The notes below the pieces were generated by a model, which was not told the origin of the DNA, searched no databases, and worked only from the letters and a program-made list of their open reading frames with translations. From Cellvibrionales bacterium UBA5860 (lineage in GTDB: Bacteria; Pseudomonadota; Gammaproteobacteria; Pseudomonadales; Porticoccaceae), in the NCBI GenBank assembly GCA_002431545.1, contig DJFY01000001.1, forward strand, positions 1-8,874: a stretch of 8,874 nucleotides of DNA, given 5' to 3'. The number at the start of each line of letters is the position of its first letter. The stretch's first letter is position 1. The translations under genes were made by a program, and so were the position numbers. Below, one piece after another: positions 1-7,389 of the stretch.

Positions 1-31
1 AACATCCCGCTCTATTGGTCTGCATGCTTTC
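1..31 (-). other. Short flank downstream of smc
   Basis: After the smc stop codon only 31 bases remain. Read on the minus strand they contain ATG at 25-23 and at 5-3. The second follows AGAGCGGG with almost no spacing. In many gammaproteobacteria zipA and then ligA follow smc, so a co-directional gene may begin here. Two or fewer codons are visible, so no gene can be called. No hairpin followed by a T run is seen, so smc probably does not terminate within the window. Confidence 0.2.
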
Positions 32-3000
32 TTACTGCGCCAGCTGGACCGCTTCGTCGACATCCACCGAAACCATGCGCGATACGCCGGGCTCGTTCAT
101 GGTAACGCCCATCAATTGCTGGGCCATCTCCATGGCAATTTTGTTGTGGGTAATATAAATAAACTGCACGGCCTGGGACATCTCCTTAACCATATTGGCA
201 TACCGCGTGACATTAACGTCGTCGAGTGGGGCGTCGACTTCATCCAGCATACAAAATGGCGCCGGATTGAGCTTGAATATGGAAAATACGAGTGCAATTG
301 CAGTCAGGGCTTTTTCCCCCCCCGATAACAGGTGTATGGACGCGTTTTTCTTGCCCGGCGGGCGGGCCATGATGGTGACGCCGGTATCGAGCAGGTCATC
401 CCCGGTTAGCTCGAGATAGGCATGACCGCCGCCAAAGAGTTTCGGAAACAACTGTTGCAGTGAAGAGTTTACAGTGTCGTATGTTTCCTTGAATTTGGTT
501 CGCGTCTCGCGATCGATTTTGCGAATGGCCGCTTCCAGGGTTTCCAGTGCCTCGACCAGCTCCTCGTGCTGCGCATCGAGGTATGTTTTGCGCTCGCTTT
601 CGATTTTGTATTCGTCCATTGCGGCGAGATTGATCGAACCCAAGCGCTGAATGCGGTTTTCAACCTGCGTCAGTTCTTCCTGCCAAGCTTGCTGACTAGC
701 GTCCGCGGGCAAAGCCTCAATCAAGGATTCCAGTACGTAGTCGAGTTCGACGATCTGCTCTTCGATCGCCTGACAGCGAGTTTGCAGTTCCTGAGCGGCG
801 ATTTTCTTTTGCTCGATATCACTGCGAACCTGCTGGGTCTCATCTTCTATCTGGCCGCGCTTACTCTCGAACTCGCGAATCTGGGCTTCGATTTCGTCAA
901 CCTGGCGCCGGGCCTCACCCAGTTCCCGCTCGCTGTCCAGTCGTCGCTCCAACCTCTCGTCGAGTTCGGTCTGTAATTTAATGCACGGATCATCGCTCTC
1001 ACTCTGGCTTGCCAATAAAGAGGCCTGGCGCTGTGCCAGCCTTTGCAATTGAATATCCAGGCGCTCGATGCCCTCTCGCAATGCGGCCAGCTGGGTGTTC
1101 AAAGAACGCTCGCGCATCACCAGCTCGTGGGTTTTGTTCTGATCGTGCCGGGCCGACTGGCGGGCCTCGTCCAATACCTTGCGACAATCATCGCGGCGCG
1201 TGAGCAAGGTTTCACGCTGCATTTCATTTGCCGCCATCGCTTCAGTCGCGCTCTCCAATGCCTGTCTGGCGGTAGACAACTGGGCTTTTTCCCGCTGCAC
1301 CTGGGTGTCAATCTCGGCATGCTCCTGCTCGAGACGCGAGCGCCGCTGCGTCACTTGCTCCTGCTTTGATCGGGCAATCTGAATTTCGGACGACAAACCT
1401 GACTCAGCCCGTTGCAGCTCGGCCAACCCTTCCTGGGAACTTTCTCGCCGCTGCTCGAGGTCGCGTAGCTGCACCTCACTTCCTTGGAGCTTGTCCTCCA
1501 GTCCGGCTACCTGCTGCCTTTGCTCGTTAAGGGATTGCTCCAACTCTGTCAGTTCGCGCTGACGCACCAACACACCGCTGATGCGATTTTCATTGCGGGT
1601 AACACGCGCCCAGTCCGCGCCCAACCAGTGTCCGTCTCGACTAATGACCGAACAACCCGGAGCCAGTGAGTCACGCAGACTCAAGGCCTGCCCCAGAGAA
1701 TCCACTGCCCGCACCTGTCGCAGCAGACGCCCGACGACTGGAATCTGACTGGTGACCTTGTCGGCAAGGCTGCCCGCCTGGGTTTCCTCCGCCCCCGCAT
1801 TTAAGCGGTTTTCCACTATTAATAACTGGCCCGAACACCAGCTCTCAAGCAATCCAGCCGACTTGCCGACGCTGTCGACATGAAGCGCACGCAGGAAGTC
1901 GCCCAATACCGTTTCCACGGCGGTTTCCCAACCGGGAGCCACCTCCAGGGCATCGCTTAAATACTGCGCGTCGCCCATGCCGTTTGCCTGCAACCAGCCC
2001 TGGCGCTCTGTGTCGCCCTCGCGCGCAGCCTTTTGCAGGGCTTCGAGCGACGCATGACGTCCCTGTGTTTTCTGCAGTGCCTCACGCGCCCGATGCAAAG
2101 CGCTCGACAAGCTGGACAGCTCCTCGCGTTTTTGTCCGACCTCTCGAAGCAGTGCCTCGTGTTGCGCCTGAGCTCCGGCACGCTTGGACTGCGCCTCTTT
2201 TAATGCCTGGTCCAAACTCGCCACTTCGCCTGTCGTCGCTGCCTCAGCAAGCCCCTGCTGTTCTTCCTGCAAACGATGTAAGCGCTGGTTAAGTGCGATC
2301 AGCGAGCGCTCCATGTGCTCAATTTTTGACCGCTGCACTTCCGCTTCCCGCTCCGGCAGCGCTGCGCGTTGTGTAAAGTCATCCCAGTCGGCCTGCCATG
2401 ACTGCATCTTGTCCTCAGCATGGGACAGTTGTTCTGTCGACACCCTTTCGCGCTGTCTCGCCCCGTCTAGTTGCTCCTTGACCTGGTTGAGCTCCCCGTC
2501 CCAGGTTACGACCTTTTCCCGGTCCGCCTCGACGTGGTCACGCATTTCACCGAAGCTGCGCTGGGTTTGTTCGATATCGCGCCGCAGCTCCTCTGCACGC
2601 TCGCGGGCATGCTTGATCGCTTGCTCAAGCCTGGCCACCTCGGCACCTGCGGCATAATACCGGCCCTGCACTTCGCGCAATTTTTCATTGCATTCAGTGT
2701 GGTCCTGCCTCTGCTTCTCGAGCGCCGTATCGCAACGCTGTTTCTCAGCCCTTAGTGCCTCTATCTTCACCGAATCTTCGGCTATAACGCGGTTTTGTCT
2801 CTGCAATTGGCCATTGAAATCCTGCCAGCGCAGGGCCTGGAGCTGCCCACGCAGGAGACGCTCTGCTTTCTTGAATTCAGTATATTTTTCGGCGGCCCGG
2901 GACTGGCGCTCCAAGCGCTGCAATTGCCGCGTCAGCTCATCGCGAATATCGGTCAGTCGCTCGAGATTTTCCCGGGTGCGCTTGATGCGATTCTCGGTAT

Positions 3001-3535
3001 CTTTGCGACGGTCTTTGTACTTGGATATACCCGCGGCTTCCTCGATATAACCCCTGAGCTCCTCGGGCTTGGACTCGATCAGGTTCGAGATCATGCCCTG
3101 CTCAATAATGGAATAACTACGGGGACCGAGCCCGGTACCGAGAAACACATCGGTGATGTCGCGCCGCCTGCACTTGCTGCTGTTTAAAAAGTAGCTGGAC
3201 TGCCCGTCCCGATTGACTGTGCGCCGAATAGATATTTCGTTGAAGGCAGCATACTCACCTTTCAGCGAACCCGTGGAGTTATCGAAGACCAGCTCGATCG
3301 AAGCCTGGCCCACCGGTTTGCGACCGCCGGATCCGTTAAATATCACGTCCGACATGGACTCACCGCGCAGGTTTTTGACCGAGCTTTCACCCATGACCCA
3401 GCGCACAGCGTCGATAATATTGGACTTGCCGCAGCCATTGGGACCGACCACGGCACAGAGGTTACCTGGAAAAGTGACAGTCGTTGGATCGACGAACGAT
3501 TTAAAACCGGCGAGTTTTATACATTTAAGACGCAT
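32..3535 (-). CDS. smc: Chromosome segregation protein SMC
   Basis: SMC is a cytoplasmic ABC-type ATPase that dimerises at its hinge and, with ScpA and ScpB, organises and separates sister chromosomes. The 1167-residue product is complete and of normal family length. The N-terminal head has Walker A GPNGCGKSN at 31-39 and a Q-loop glutamine near 146 (IIEQG). A long coiled coil follows from about 170 to 505, then the hinge at about 510-660, then a returning coiled coil to about 1010. The C-terminal head has the signature LLSGGEK at 1069-1075, Walker B FCMLDEVD at 1094-1101 and a switch histidine near 1130 (YITHNK). The ATG start is supported by the typical opening MRLKCIKLAGFKSFVDPTTV and by AAAGAG six bases upstream. 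The gene is divergent from trmL. The signature is encoded by an unusual G8A5 run at 311-323. Identification is very secure. Confidence 0.98.
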   Translation of the reverse strand: MRLKCIKLAGFKSFVDPTTVTFPGNLCAVVGPNGCGKSNIIDAVRWVMGESSVKNLRGESMSDVIFNGSGGRKPVGQASIELVFDNSTGSLKGEYAAFNEISIRRTVNRDGQSSYFLNSSKCRRRDITDVFLGTGLGPRSYSIIEQGMISNLIESKPEELRGYIEEAAGISKYKDRRKDTENRIKRTRENLERLTDIRDELTRQLQRLERQSRAAEKYTEFKKAERLLRGQLQALRWQDFNGQLQRQNRVIAEDSVKIEALRAEKQRCDTALEKQRQDHTECNEKLREVQGRYYAAGAEVARLEQAIKHARERAEELRRDIEQTQRSFGEMRDHVEADREKVVTWDGELNQVKEQLDGARQRERVSTEQLSHAEDKMQSWQADWDDFTQRAALPEREAEVQRSKIEHMERSLIALNQRLHRLQEEQQGLAEAATTGEVASLDQALKEAQSKRAGAQAQHEALLREVGQKREELSSLSSALHRAREALQKTQGRHASLEALQKAAREGDTERQGWLQANGMGDAQYLSDALEVAPGWETAVETVLGDFLRALHVDSVGKSAGLLESWCSGQLLIVENRLNAGAEETQAGSLADKVTSQIPVVGRLLRQVRAVDSLGQALSLRDSLAPGCSVISRDGHWLGADWARVTRNENRISGVLVRQRELTELEQSLNEQRQQVAGLEDKLQGSEVQLRDLEQRRESSQEGLAELQRAESGLSSEIQIARSKQEQVTQRRSRLEQEHAEIDTQVQREKAQLSTARQALESATEAMAANEMQRETLLTRRDDCRKVLDEARQSARHDQNKTHELVMRERSLNTQLAALREGIERLDIQLQRLAQRQASLLASQSESDDPCIKLQTELDERLERRLDSERELGEARRQVDEIEAQIREFESKRGQIEDETQQVRSDIEQKKIAAQELQTRCQAIEEQIVELDYVLESLIEALPADASQQAWQEELTQVENRIQRLGSINLAAMDEYKIESERKTYLDAQHEELVEALETLEAAIRKIDRETRTKFKETYDTVNSSLQQLFPKLFGGGHAYLELTGDDLLDTGVTIMARPPGKKNASIHLLSGGEKALTAIALVFSIFKLNPAPFCMLDEVDAPLDDVNVTRYANMVKEMSQAVQFIYITHNKIAMEMAQQLMGVTMNEPGVSRMVSVDVDEAVQLAQ

Positions 3536-3596
3536 CGATTACTCTTTAATCGACATGTTTGTGGCGGCCTCGGGAAATACCGGTATCAAGCTAGCG

Positions 3597-3624
3597 ATTC
3601 TACACGCTGAAAACGCAGGAACAA
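3597..3624 (-). promoter_or_regulatory. Candidate sigma70 promoter for smc
   Basis: Read on the minus strand, a -35-like TTGTTC (3624-3619) lies 16 bases before a -10-like TAGAAT (3602-3597; five of six consensus bases). The predicted transcription start near 3590 would give a leader of about 55 bases before the smc ATG at 3535. The -35 box matches only three of six bases, so this is a moderate-to-weak prediction from sequence alone. Confidence 0.4.
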
Positions 3625-3773
3625 CCGCCAGCGGGAAATTTATTTTCTGTGGCCAGCAACCCAGGGAGATCAAAGCCGGAATTAACACGTAGTATTCGGC
3701 TGGACGACAATGGGGGTCCGGTTGTCCCGGCCGCATGGGAAGCTGCAAAAATAACGTATACACTTCGCGCTCC
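3625..3773 (+). other. Divergent smc/trmL spacer, trmL side
   Basis: This is the trmL-proximal part of the 238-bp gap between the divergent starts of smc and trmL. It must hold the trmL-fldB promoter, but I find no -35/-10 pair with good spacing. TATACA at 3757-3762 is the best -10-like word; it lacks a matching -35 and would leave an almost leaderless transcript. GACAA (3706-3710) and TTGTC (3722-3726) form a short 5-bp inverted repeat with an 11-base gap, too weak to call an operator. Confidence 0.3.
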
Positions 3774-4238
3774 ATGATGCATATCGTACTTTACGAACCG
3801 GAAATCCCACCCAATACGGGCAACATCATGCGCCTGTGTGCCAACACAGGCTTTAATCTCCACCTGATCAAACCGCTGGGCTTCAGTATGACGGAGAAGA
3901 AACTACGCCGGGCCGGACTGGATTACCGCGACGAACTGCGCGTCACTGTACACGACAATTGGTCGGACTGCGTCGGACAACTGGGACCGTCAAATGTTTA
4001 TGCGTTAAGTACAAAAGGGCGACGCAACTACACCGATGTCGCATATGGGGTTGGAGACACCCTGGTTTTCGGCCCGGAGACCCGCGGCCTGCCAGGGGAG
4101 TTTTTAGCCGAATTGCCGACGGACAATGTGCTGCGTGTCCCGATGCTGCCGAACAATCGCAGTCTAAACCTGTCCAATGCTGTGGCAATTGTTGCTTACG
4201 AAGCATGGCGACAACATGCTTTTGCCGGCAGCCTCTGA
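3774..4238 (+). CDS. trmL: tRNA (cytidine/uridine-2'-O-)-methyltransferase TrmL
   Basis: TrmL is a SPOUT-family (SpoU/TrmH-type) enzyme that uses S-adenosylmethionine to 2'-O-methylate wobble nucleotide 34 of tRNA-Leu(CmAA) and tRNA-Leu(cmnm5UmAA). The 154-residue product nearly matches E. coli TrmL (157) in length. The opening HIVLYEPEIPPNTGNIMR is the family hallmark. SPOUT motif 2 is TLVFGPETRGLP at about 96-107 and motif 3 is NRSLNLSNAVAIVAYEA at about 128-144; together they form the knot that binds AdoMet. I chose ATG 3774 (MMHIVLYEPE) by family alignment. ATG 3777 is equally possible, and an in-frame ATG at 3735 would add 13 residues without family support. No Shine-Dalgarno precedes any of these starts. 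The stop TGA directly abuts the ATG of the flavodoxin gene, so the two are almost certainly one operon. Confidence 0.95.
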   Translation: MMHIVLYEPEIPPNTGNIMRLCANTGFNLHLIKPLGFSMTEKKLRRAGLDYRDELRVTVHDNWSDCVGQLGPSNVYALSTKGRRNYTDVAYGVGDTLVFGPETRGLPGEFLAELPTDNVLRVPMLPNNRSLNLSNAVAIVAYEAWRQHAFAGSL

Positions 4239-4760
4239 ATGACTTCGCGCGTCGGGCTGTTCTACGGCAGTTCTACCTGTTACACCGATATCGCAGCGGA
4301 AAAAATCCGCGACGAGTTGGGGGCCGCCCTGGTCGACGTGTTCGATATCGCGGAGCACTCACTTACGCTGGCCAACCGTTATCACCGGCTGATTTTTGGC
4401 ATTCCCACCTGGGACTACGGCGAATTGCAGGAAGACTGGGAAGCCGCGTGGCCGGCTCTCAATGACATTGACTGGTCCGGTAAATCCGTCGCGATATACG
4501 GATTGGGCGACCAGCTCGGCTACCCGGACTGGTTTCAGGATGCGATGGGATACTTGTGGGCTCACATCGCCAAATCGGGCGGCAACATGGTGGGGTTTTG
4601 GCCAAGCACGGGATATGACTTTCGTGCCTCGCAAGCGCTTACCGCCGATGGCGATCTATTTGTCGGTCTGGCCCTGGATGAGGAAAACCAGTTTGAACTT
4701 AGCGAGGAACGCATTGCGCTTTGGTGCACGCAAATTCGCCGGGAGTTTGGCCTTGCCTAA
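4239..4760 (+). CDS. fldB: Flavodoxin FldB
   Basis: Flavodoxins are small FMN-binding electron carriers in the cytoplasm that deliver low-potential electrons, for example to radical-SAM enzymes. At 173 residues it has the length of E. coli FldB and matches it along its whole length. The FMN phosphate loop is GSSTCYTD at 10-17, the FldB-type form rather than the T-G-N-T form of FldA. The 50s loop is GIPTWDYGELQEDWE (about 54-68) with Trp58. The 90s loop is YGLGDQLGYPDWF (about 87-99) with Tyr95; these aromatics should flank the isoalloxazine ring. WPSTGYDF and DGDLFVGLALDEENQF are further FldB-like blocks. Its ATG follows the trmL TGA with no gap and no Shine-Dalgarno, so it probably depends on translational coupling. 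E. coli fldB belongs to the SoxRS regulon, but I saw no SoxS box here. Confidence 0.95.
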   Translation: MTSRVGLFYGSSTCYTDIAAEKIRDELGAALVDVFDIAEHSLTLANRYHRLIFGIPTWDYGELQEDWEAAWPALNDIDWSGKSVAIYGLGDQLGYPDWFQDAMGYLWAHIAKSGGNMVGFWPSTGYDFRASQALTADGDLFVGLALDEENQFELSEERIALWCTQIRREFGLA

Positions 4761-4782
4761 TGTAGGCGCGGCAGCACTCCGG
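4761..4782. other. Convergent gap, no visible terminator
   Basis: Only 22 bases separate the fldB stop from the stop of the convergent GGDEF-EAL gene. I see no stem-loop with a T run on either strand. The two transcripts may therefore overlap or end by a factor-dependent route. Confidence 0.4.
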
Positions 4783-7014
4783 TTAATGTCGCGTAATTTG
4801 ATGTACCGTCGCCAATGGGCGCGTATAACTTTTACCGAAAGACTCTGCCGTCATCGGTTTGGCGTAGAGAAAGCCCTGCGCCAGTTGGCATCCCATATCC
4901 TGCAACAACTCTTCCTGGCCTGGACGCTCGACGCCCACGGCGACGACGGTCTTATCGAGTAATTCGCCAATACCAATCAAAGCTCGGATCAGGGTGGTGT
5001 CTTCCTTACCGGTTCGCACCCGCGCCAGCAGACGCTGGTCGAGCTTGAGCGTGTCGACGGGCAAGTCGCGCAGATAGCGGAAATCCGCATGGCTCGAGCC
5101 AAACTGGTCGATGCAGAAGCGGACGCCGGCCTGATTCAGCTGGCGCATAAACTGATGAGCCCGGTTGGGATTCTGCAGAATGACACTTTCAGAAATTTCC
5201 AGCATGAGCATAGACGGTGACAAATTAAACTGCTCGAGGGTGTCGAGAGCCATTTCGGCAAATCCGGCGTCATTGACCTGCGATCCGGCAATGTTTATCG
5301 ATAAATAATCGATGTCGATGTGTTGAATACGCCAGGTCTGCAGCTGCTGGCAAACCTCATTGAGTGTCCACTCTCCGATCGATGCGGTGATGCCTGCCTC
5401 TTCCGCAAGCACCATAAAATCTGCCGGAAAGATGATACCCCGGCAATGGTGATTCCAGCGCAGCAGACCTTCACATCCCACTACTTGGCCCGTGCGGATA
5501 TCGTGCATGGGCTGATAGGCCATTTCCATCTGACCGCGTTTCAGCGCCAACCGCAGCTCGGACGGGAAGAAAAGAGCCTTCGCCATATGGCTGGACTCGC
5601 CTTCCGAGAGACTGAAAAAGCCGTTTCTGCCTTCCGCCTTAGCACGATACATAGCGCTGTCAGCACACTTGAGCAAACTCATCAGGTCTTCGCCGTCCTC
5701 GGGATAAACGCCGACACCGACGCTGGCGGACATCTCAAGTTTGTCATCTGGGATATTAAAGGGCTCGACAAAACAGCCCATTATTTTTTTGGCAATAGAG
5801 GTGACCTCGAGAGAATCCTCGACGTTTTCGGTAATGACTGTGAATTCATCGCCGGCGAGCCTCGCCACGGTATCGCTCTGCCGCACCGCGGACAGTAGAC
5901 GTCTGCCCACTTCTTTTAGGATTTCATCGCCAACATGATGGCCATGTGCGTCGTTGATCAGTTTGAAGTTATCGAGGTCGATGAAAAAGATGGCTAACTG
6001 GGTACTACTGCGTCGGGCCCGTTTTATACCCTGATCGAGGCGGTCGAGAAACAGACGCCGGTTGGGTAAATCCGTGAGATTATCGTGATTGGCTTGGTAT
6101 TCCAGTTCCTGGTGAGTGCGTTTCATCGCGGAAAGGTCCGCGAAAAACAGCACATAGTTGGTTATTTCGCCCGCTTCGTCACGCATTACGTTAACCGACA
6201 TATTCGCCGAGAATAACTCTCCCGACTTGCGTCGCAGCGAAATCTCGTCGCTCCACGTGCCTGTATCGCGCAAGCCACCAAGCATACCACGATAGAAAGT
6301 GATACTTGGCTGACCGACGATATGAAAGCCCTTGCGATGTCCAACCACTTCAGGCGCGGTATAACCCGTGAGTCGAGTGTATTCATCGTTGACCTGCGTC
6401 ACGATGCGATGACGATCCAGCATGACGATGGCTTCGGTCGCTTTCAGGAAAACCTGTTCGGCGAGACTAACTTGCGCGCGAAGCGCGGCTTTGTCGGCGA
6501 CGTCGACGGAAACACAGTGAAAAGCTCCGGGACGGCCCTGCTCTTCCGGAAAGAAAAAATGTTCGACACGGCGATCTCCCTTTCGAGAGTCTCCTTTCAC
6601 CTGTTCCCCGGCCAGGGCGCGCTTGGCGAGCGTAAAAAGCTCGGGATCGACGGATTCGAGCGCATGAATTTTTTGATGGCGCAGTTGTTTGGCCGACCAC
6701 AGCTGCTGTAGCGCAGCATCGCCCTCGACACTTTTGATTCGACCGCGCGCGCTGATTTTCCAGACCAGCATCGGTGATATTGCGCTGATATGCTGCAATA
6801 CCCTGTCGTCGACCTGGTTTTCGGACTGGGGCTGTCTGGGTGCGGTAAAATAATTTAACAGGATAACGGTCAACGCCCACGCCGCTAGCAGCAATGCATA
6901 AGGCAGCCAGTCCCTGCCAGGCGCCAGCGATGTCTGCGAGTACAGCAGTACACCCACCGTGACGTAAACTGCGGCGATCAATAGTTGCCAGATTGCGCGA
7001 TAGTTGCTCTGCAT
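4783..7014 (-). CDS. Membrane PAS-PAS-GGDEF-EAL protein, EAL domain degenerate
   Basis: This is a cyclic-di-GMP signalling protein of 743 residues from ATG 7014-7012. That start puts the first membrane segment at about 7-25; a second lies at about 36-55 with only a short loop between them, so sensing is probably cytoplasmic. A degenerate PAS-like region spans about 66-170 and a clearer PAS domain about 182-295. The GGDEF domain (about 306-465) has IDLDNFKLINDAHGH, the active-site variant AGDEF (387-391) and an RxxD inhibitory site (R378, D381), so cyclase activity is plausible. The EAL domain (about 485-725) reads EGL at 515-517 and keeps N574, E606, D636, K657 and Q713. It has Gln637 in place of the second Asp of DDFG and Val693 in place of the Glu of EGVE. 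It is probably inactive as a phosphodiesterase. The frame stays open upstream to a GTG at 7128, but that start has no supporting ribosome site. Confidence 0.93.
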   Translation of the reverse strand: MQSNYRAIWQLLIAAVYVTVGVLLYSQTSLAPGRDWLPYALLLAAWALTVILLNYFTAPRQPQSENQVDDRVLQHISAISPMLVWKISARGRIKSVEGDAALQQLWSAKQLRHQKIHALESVDPELFTLAKRALAGEQVKGDSRKGDRRVEHFFFPEEQGRPGAFHCVSVDVADKAALRAQVSLAEQVFLKATEAIVMLDRHRIVTQVNDEYTRLTGYTAPEVVGHRKGFHIVGQPSITFYRGMLGGLRDTGTWSDEISLRRKSGELFSANMSVNVMRDEAGEITNYVLFFADLSAMKRTHQELEYQANHDNLTDLPNRRLFLDRLDQGIKRARRSSTQLAIFFIDLDNFKLINDAHGHHVGDEILKEVGRRLLSAVRQSDTVARLAGDEFTVITENVEDSLEVTSIAKKIMGCFVEPFNIPDDKLEMSASVGVGVYPEDGEDLMSLLKCADSAMYRAKAEGRNGFFSLSEGESSHMAKALFFPSELRLALKRGQMEMAYQPMHDIRTGQVVGCEGLLRWNHHCRGIIFPADFMVLAEEAGITASIGEWTLNEVCQQLQTWRIQHIDIDYLSINIAGSQVNDAGFAEMALDTLEQFNLSPSMLMLEISESVILQNPNRAHQFMRQLNQAGVRFCIDQFGSSHADFRYLRDLPVDTLKLDQRLLARVRTGKEDTTLIRALIGIGELLDKTVVAVGVERPGQEELLQDMGCQLAQGFLYAKPMTAESFGKSYTRPLATVHQITRH

Positions 7015-7056
7015 GATCCGTGGCGCCGTCAGCGGTATCTCGAAGGAGCAGGTCAC

Positions 7057-7070
7057 CCGGTTGCAACCGG
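7057..7070. promoter_or_regulatory. 14-bp perfect palindrome in the leader of the GGDEF-EAL gene
   Basis: CCGGTTGCAACCGG is a perfect inverted repeat 42 bases upstream of the chosen ATG. It falls about 15-28 bases downstream of the transcription start predicted from the nearby promoter. As DNA it could be a dimeric repressor operator acting as a roadblock. As RNA it could form a 5-bp stem with a TGCA loop. The regulator is unknown. Confidence 0.4.
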
Positions 7071-7091
7071 CATAACCCACTGATTGTCTGG

Positions 7092-7121
7092 AGTATAGAG
7101 ACAAGGGAGAAGTGGGCGCAA
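7092..7121 (-). promoter_or_regulatory. Candidate sigma70 promoter for the GGDEF-EAL gene
   Basis: On the minus strand TTGCGC (7121-7116) and TATACT (7097-7092; five of six -10 bases) are separated by 18 bases. The predicted start near 7085 gives a leader of about 70 bases that contains the palindrome at 7057-7070. The position fits independent transcription of this gene from within the spacer after the acyl-CoA dehydrogenase gene. The -35 box matches only three bases of consensus. Confidence 0.42.
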
Positions 7122-7304
7122 CTACCACGCGCCGCTAATTGCCCAGTGGTTCATTTGCCAACCCGAGCGGCTATGTTTCGAATATTACAACCGCATCCTT
7201 AAGAACTATTGGGAATAAAAAATAGGCGCTGGCGGGCTACGCTTGGAATTCGGGTCGACCCGGTGATCCCGACAGCGAATAATCGATCTAATCGCGTGAT
7301 CTCT

Positions 7305-7330
7305 AATCACCTCCAGCAATCACCTCCAGC
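7305..7330 (-). repeat. Two exact tandem copies of a 13-bp unit carrying a perfect extended Shine-Dalgarno
   Basis: On the minus strand the unit GCTGGAGGTGATT occurs twice with no gap (7330-7318 and 7317-7305). Each copy contains GGAGGTGAT, which pairs over nine bases with the 3' tail of 16S rRNA (AUCACCUCC). The plus strand correspondingly copies the rRNA tail itself. No strong start codon sits at the best spacing. The only reading frame nearby is a 34-residue one from GTG 7310 to TAG 7206. Confidence 0.75.
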
Positions 7331-7389
7331 GCAGCAAGGCCACACGCTTGCATTGGCTGAACCATCTGCGCCTACTACGCCCTCCACGC

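Noticed and set aside
566..976. Long open frames on the plus strand opposite smc, and similar ones opposite the GGDEF-EAL and acyl-CoA dehydrogenase genes.
   Set aside because: They lie wholly antisense to well-supported genes, and their translations match no family; they are shadows of coding sequence.
3539..3775. A 78-codon minus-strand frame ending three bases before the smc ATG, suggesting a coupled small gene.
   Set aside because: It has no ribosome site, its start overlaps the trmL start on the other strand, the translation resembles no family I know, and the likely smc promoter lies inside it.
7245..7263. EcoRI-like GAATTC next to a SalI-containing palindrome CGGGTCGACCCG, resembling a cloning linker.
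   Set aside because: It is a single short occurrence with natural-looking flanks and no vector sequence around it, so chance is the simpler reading.
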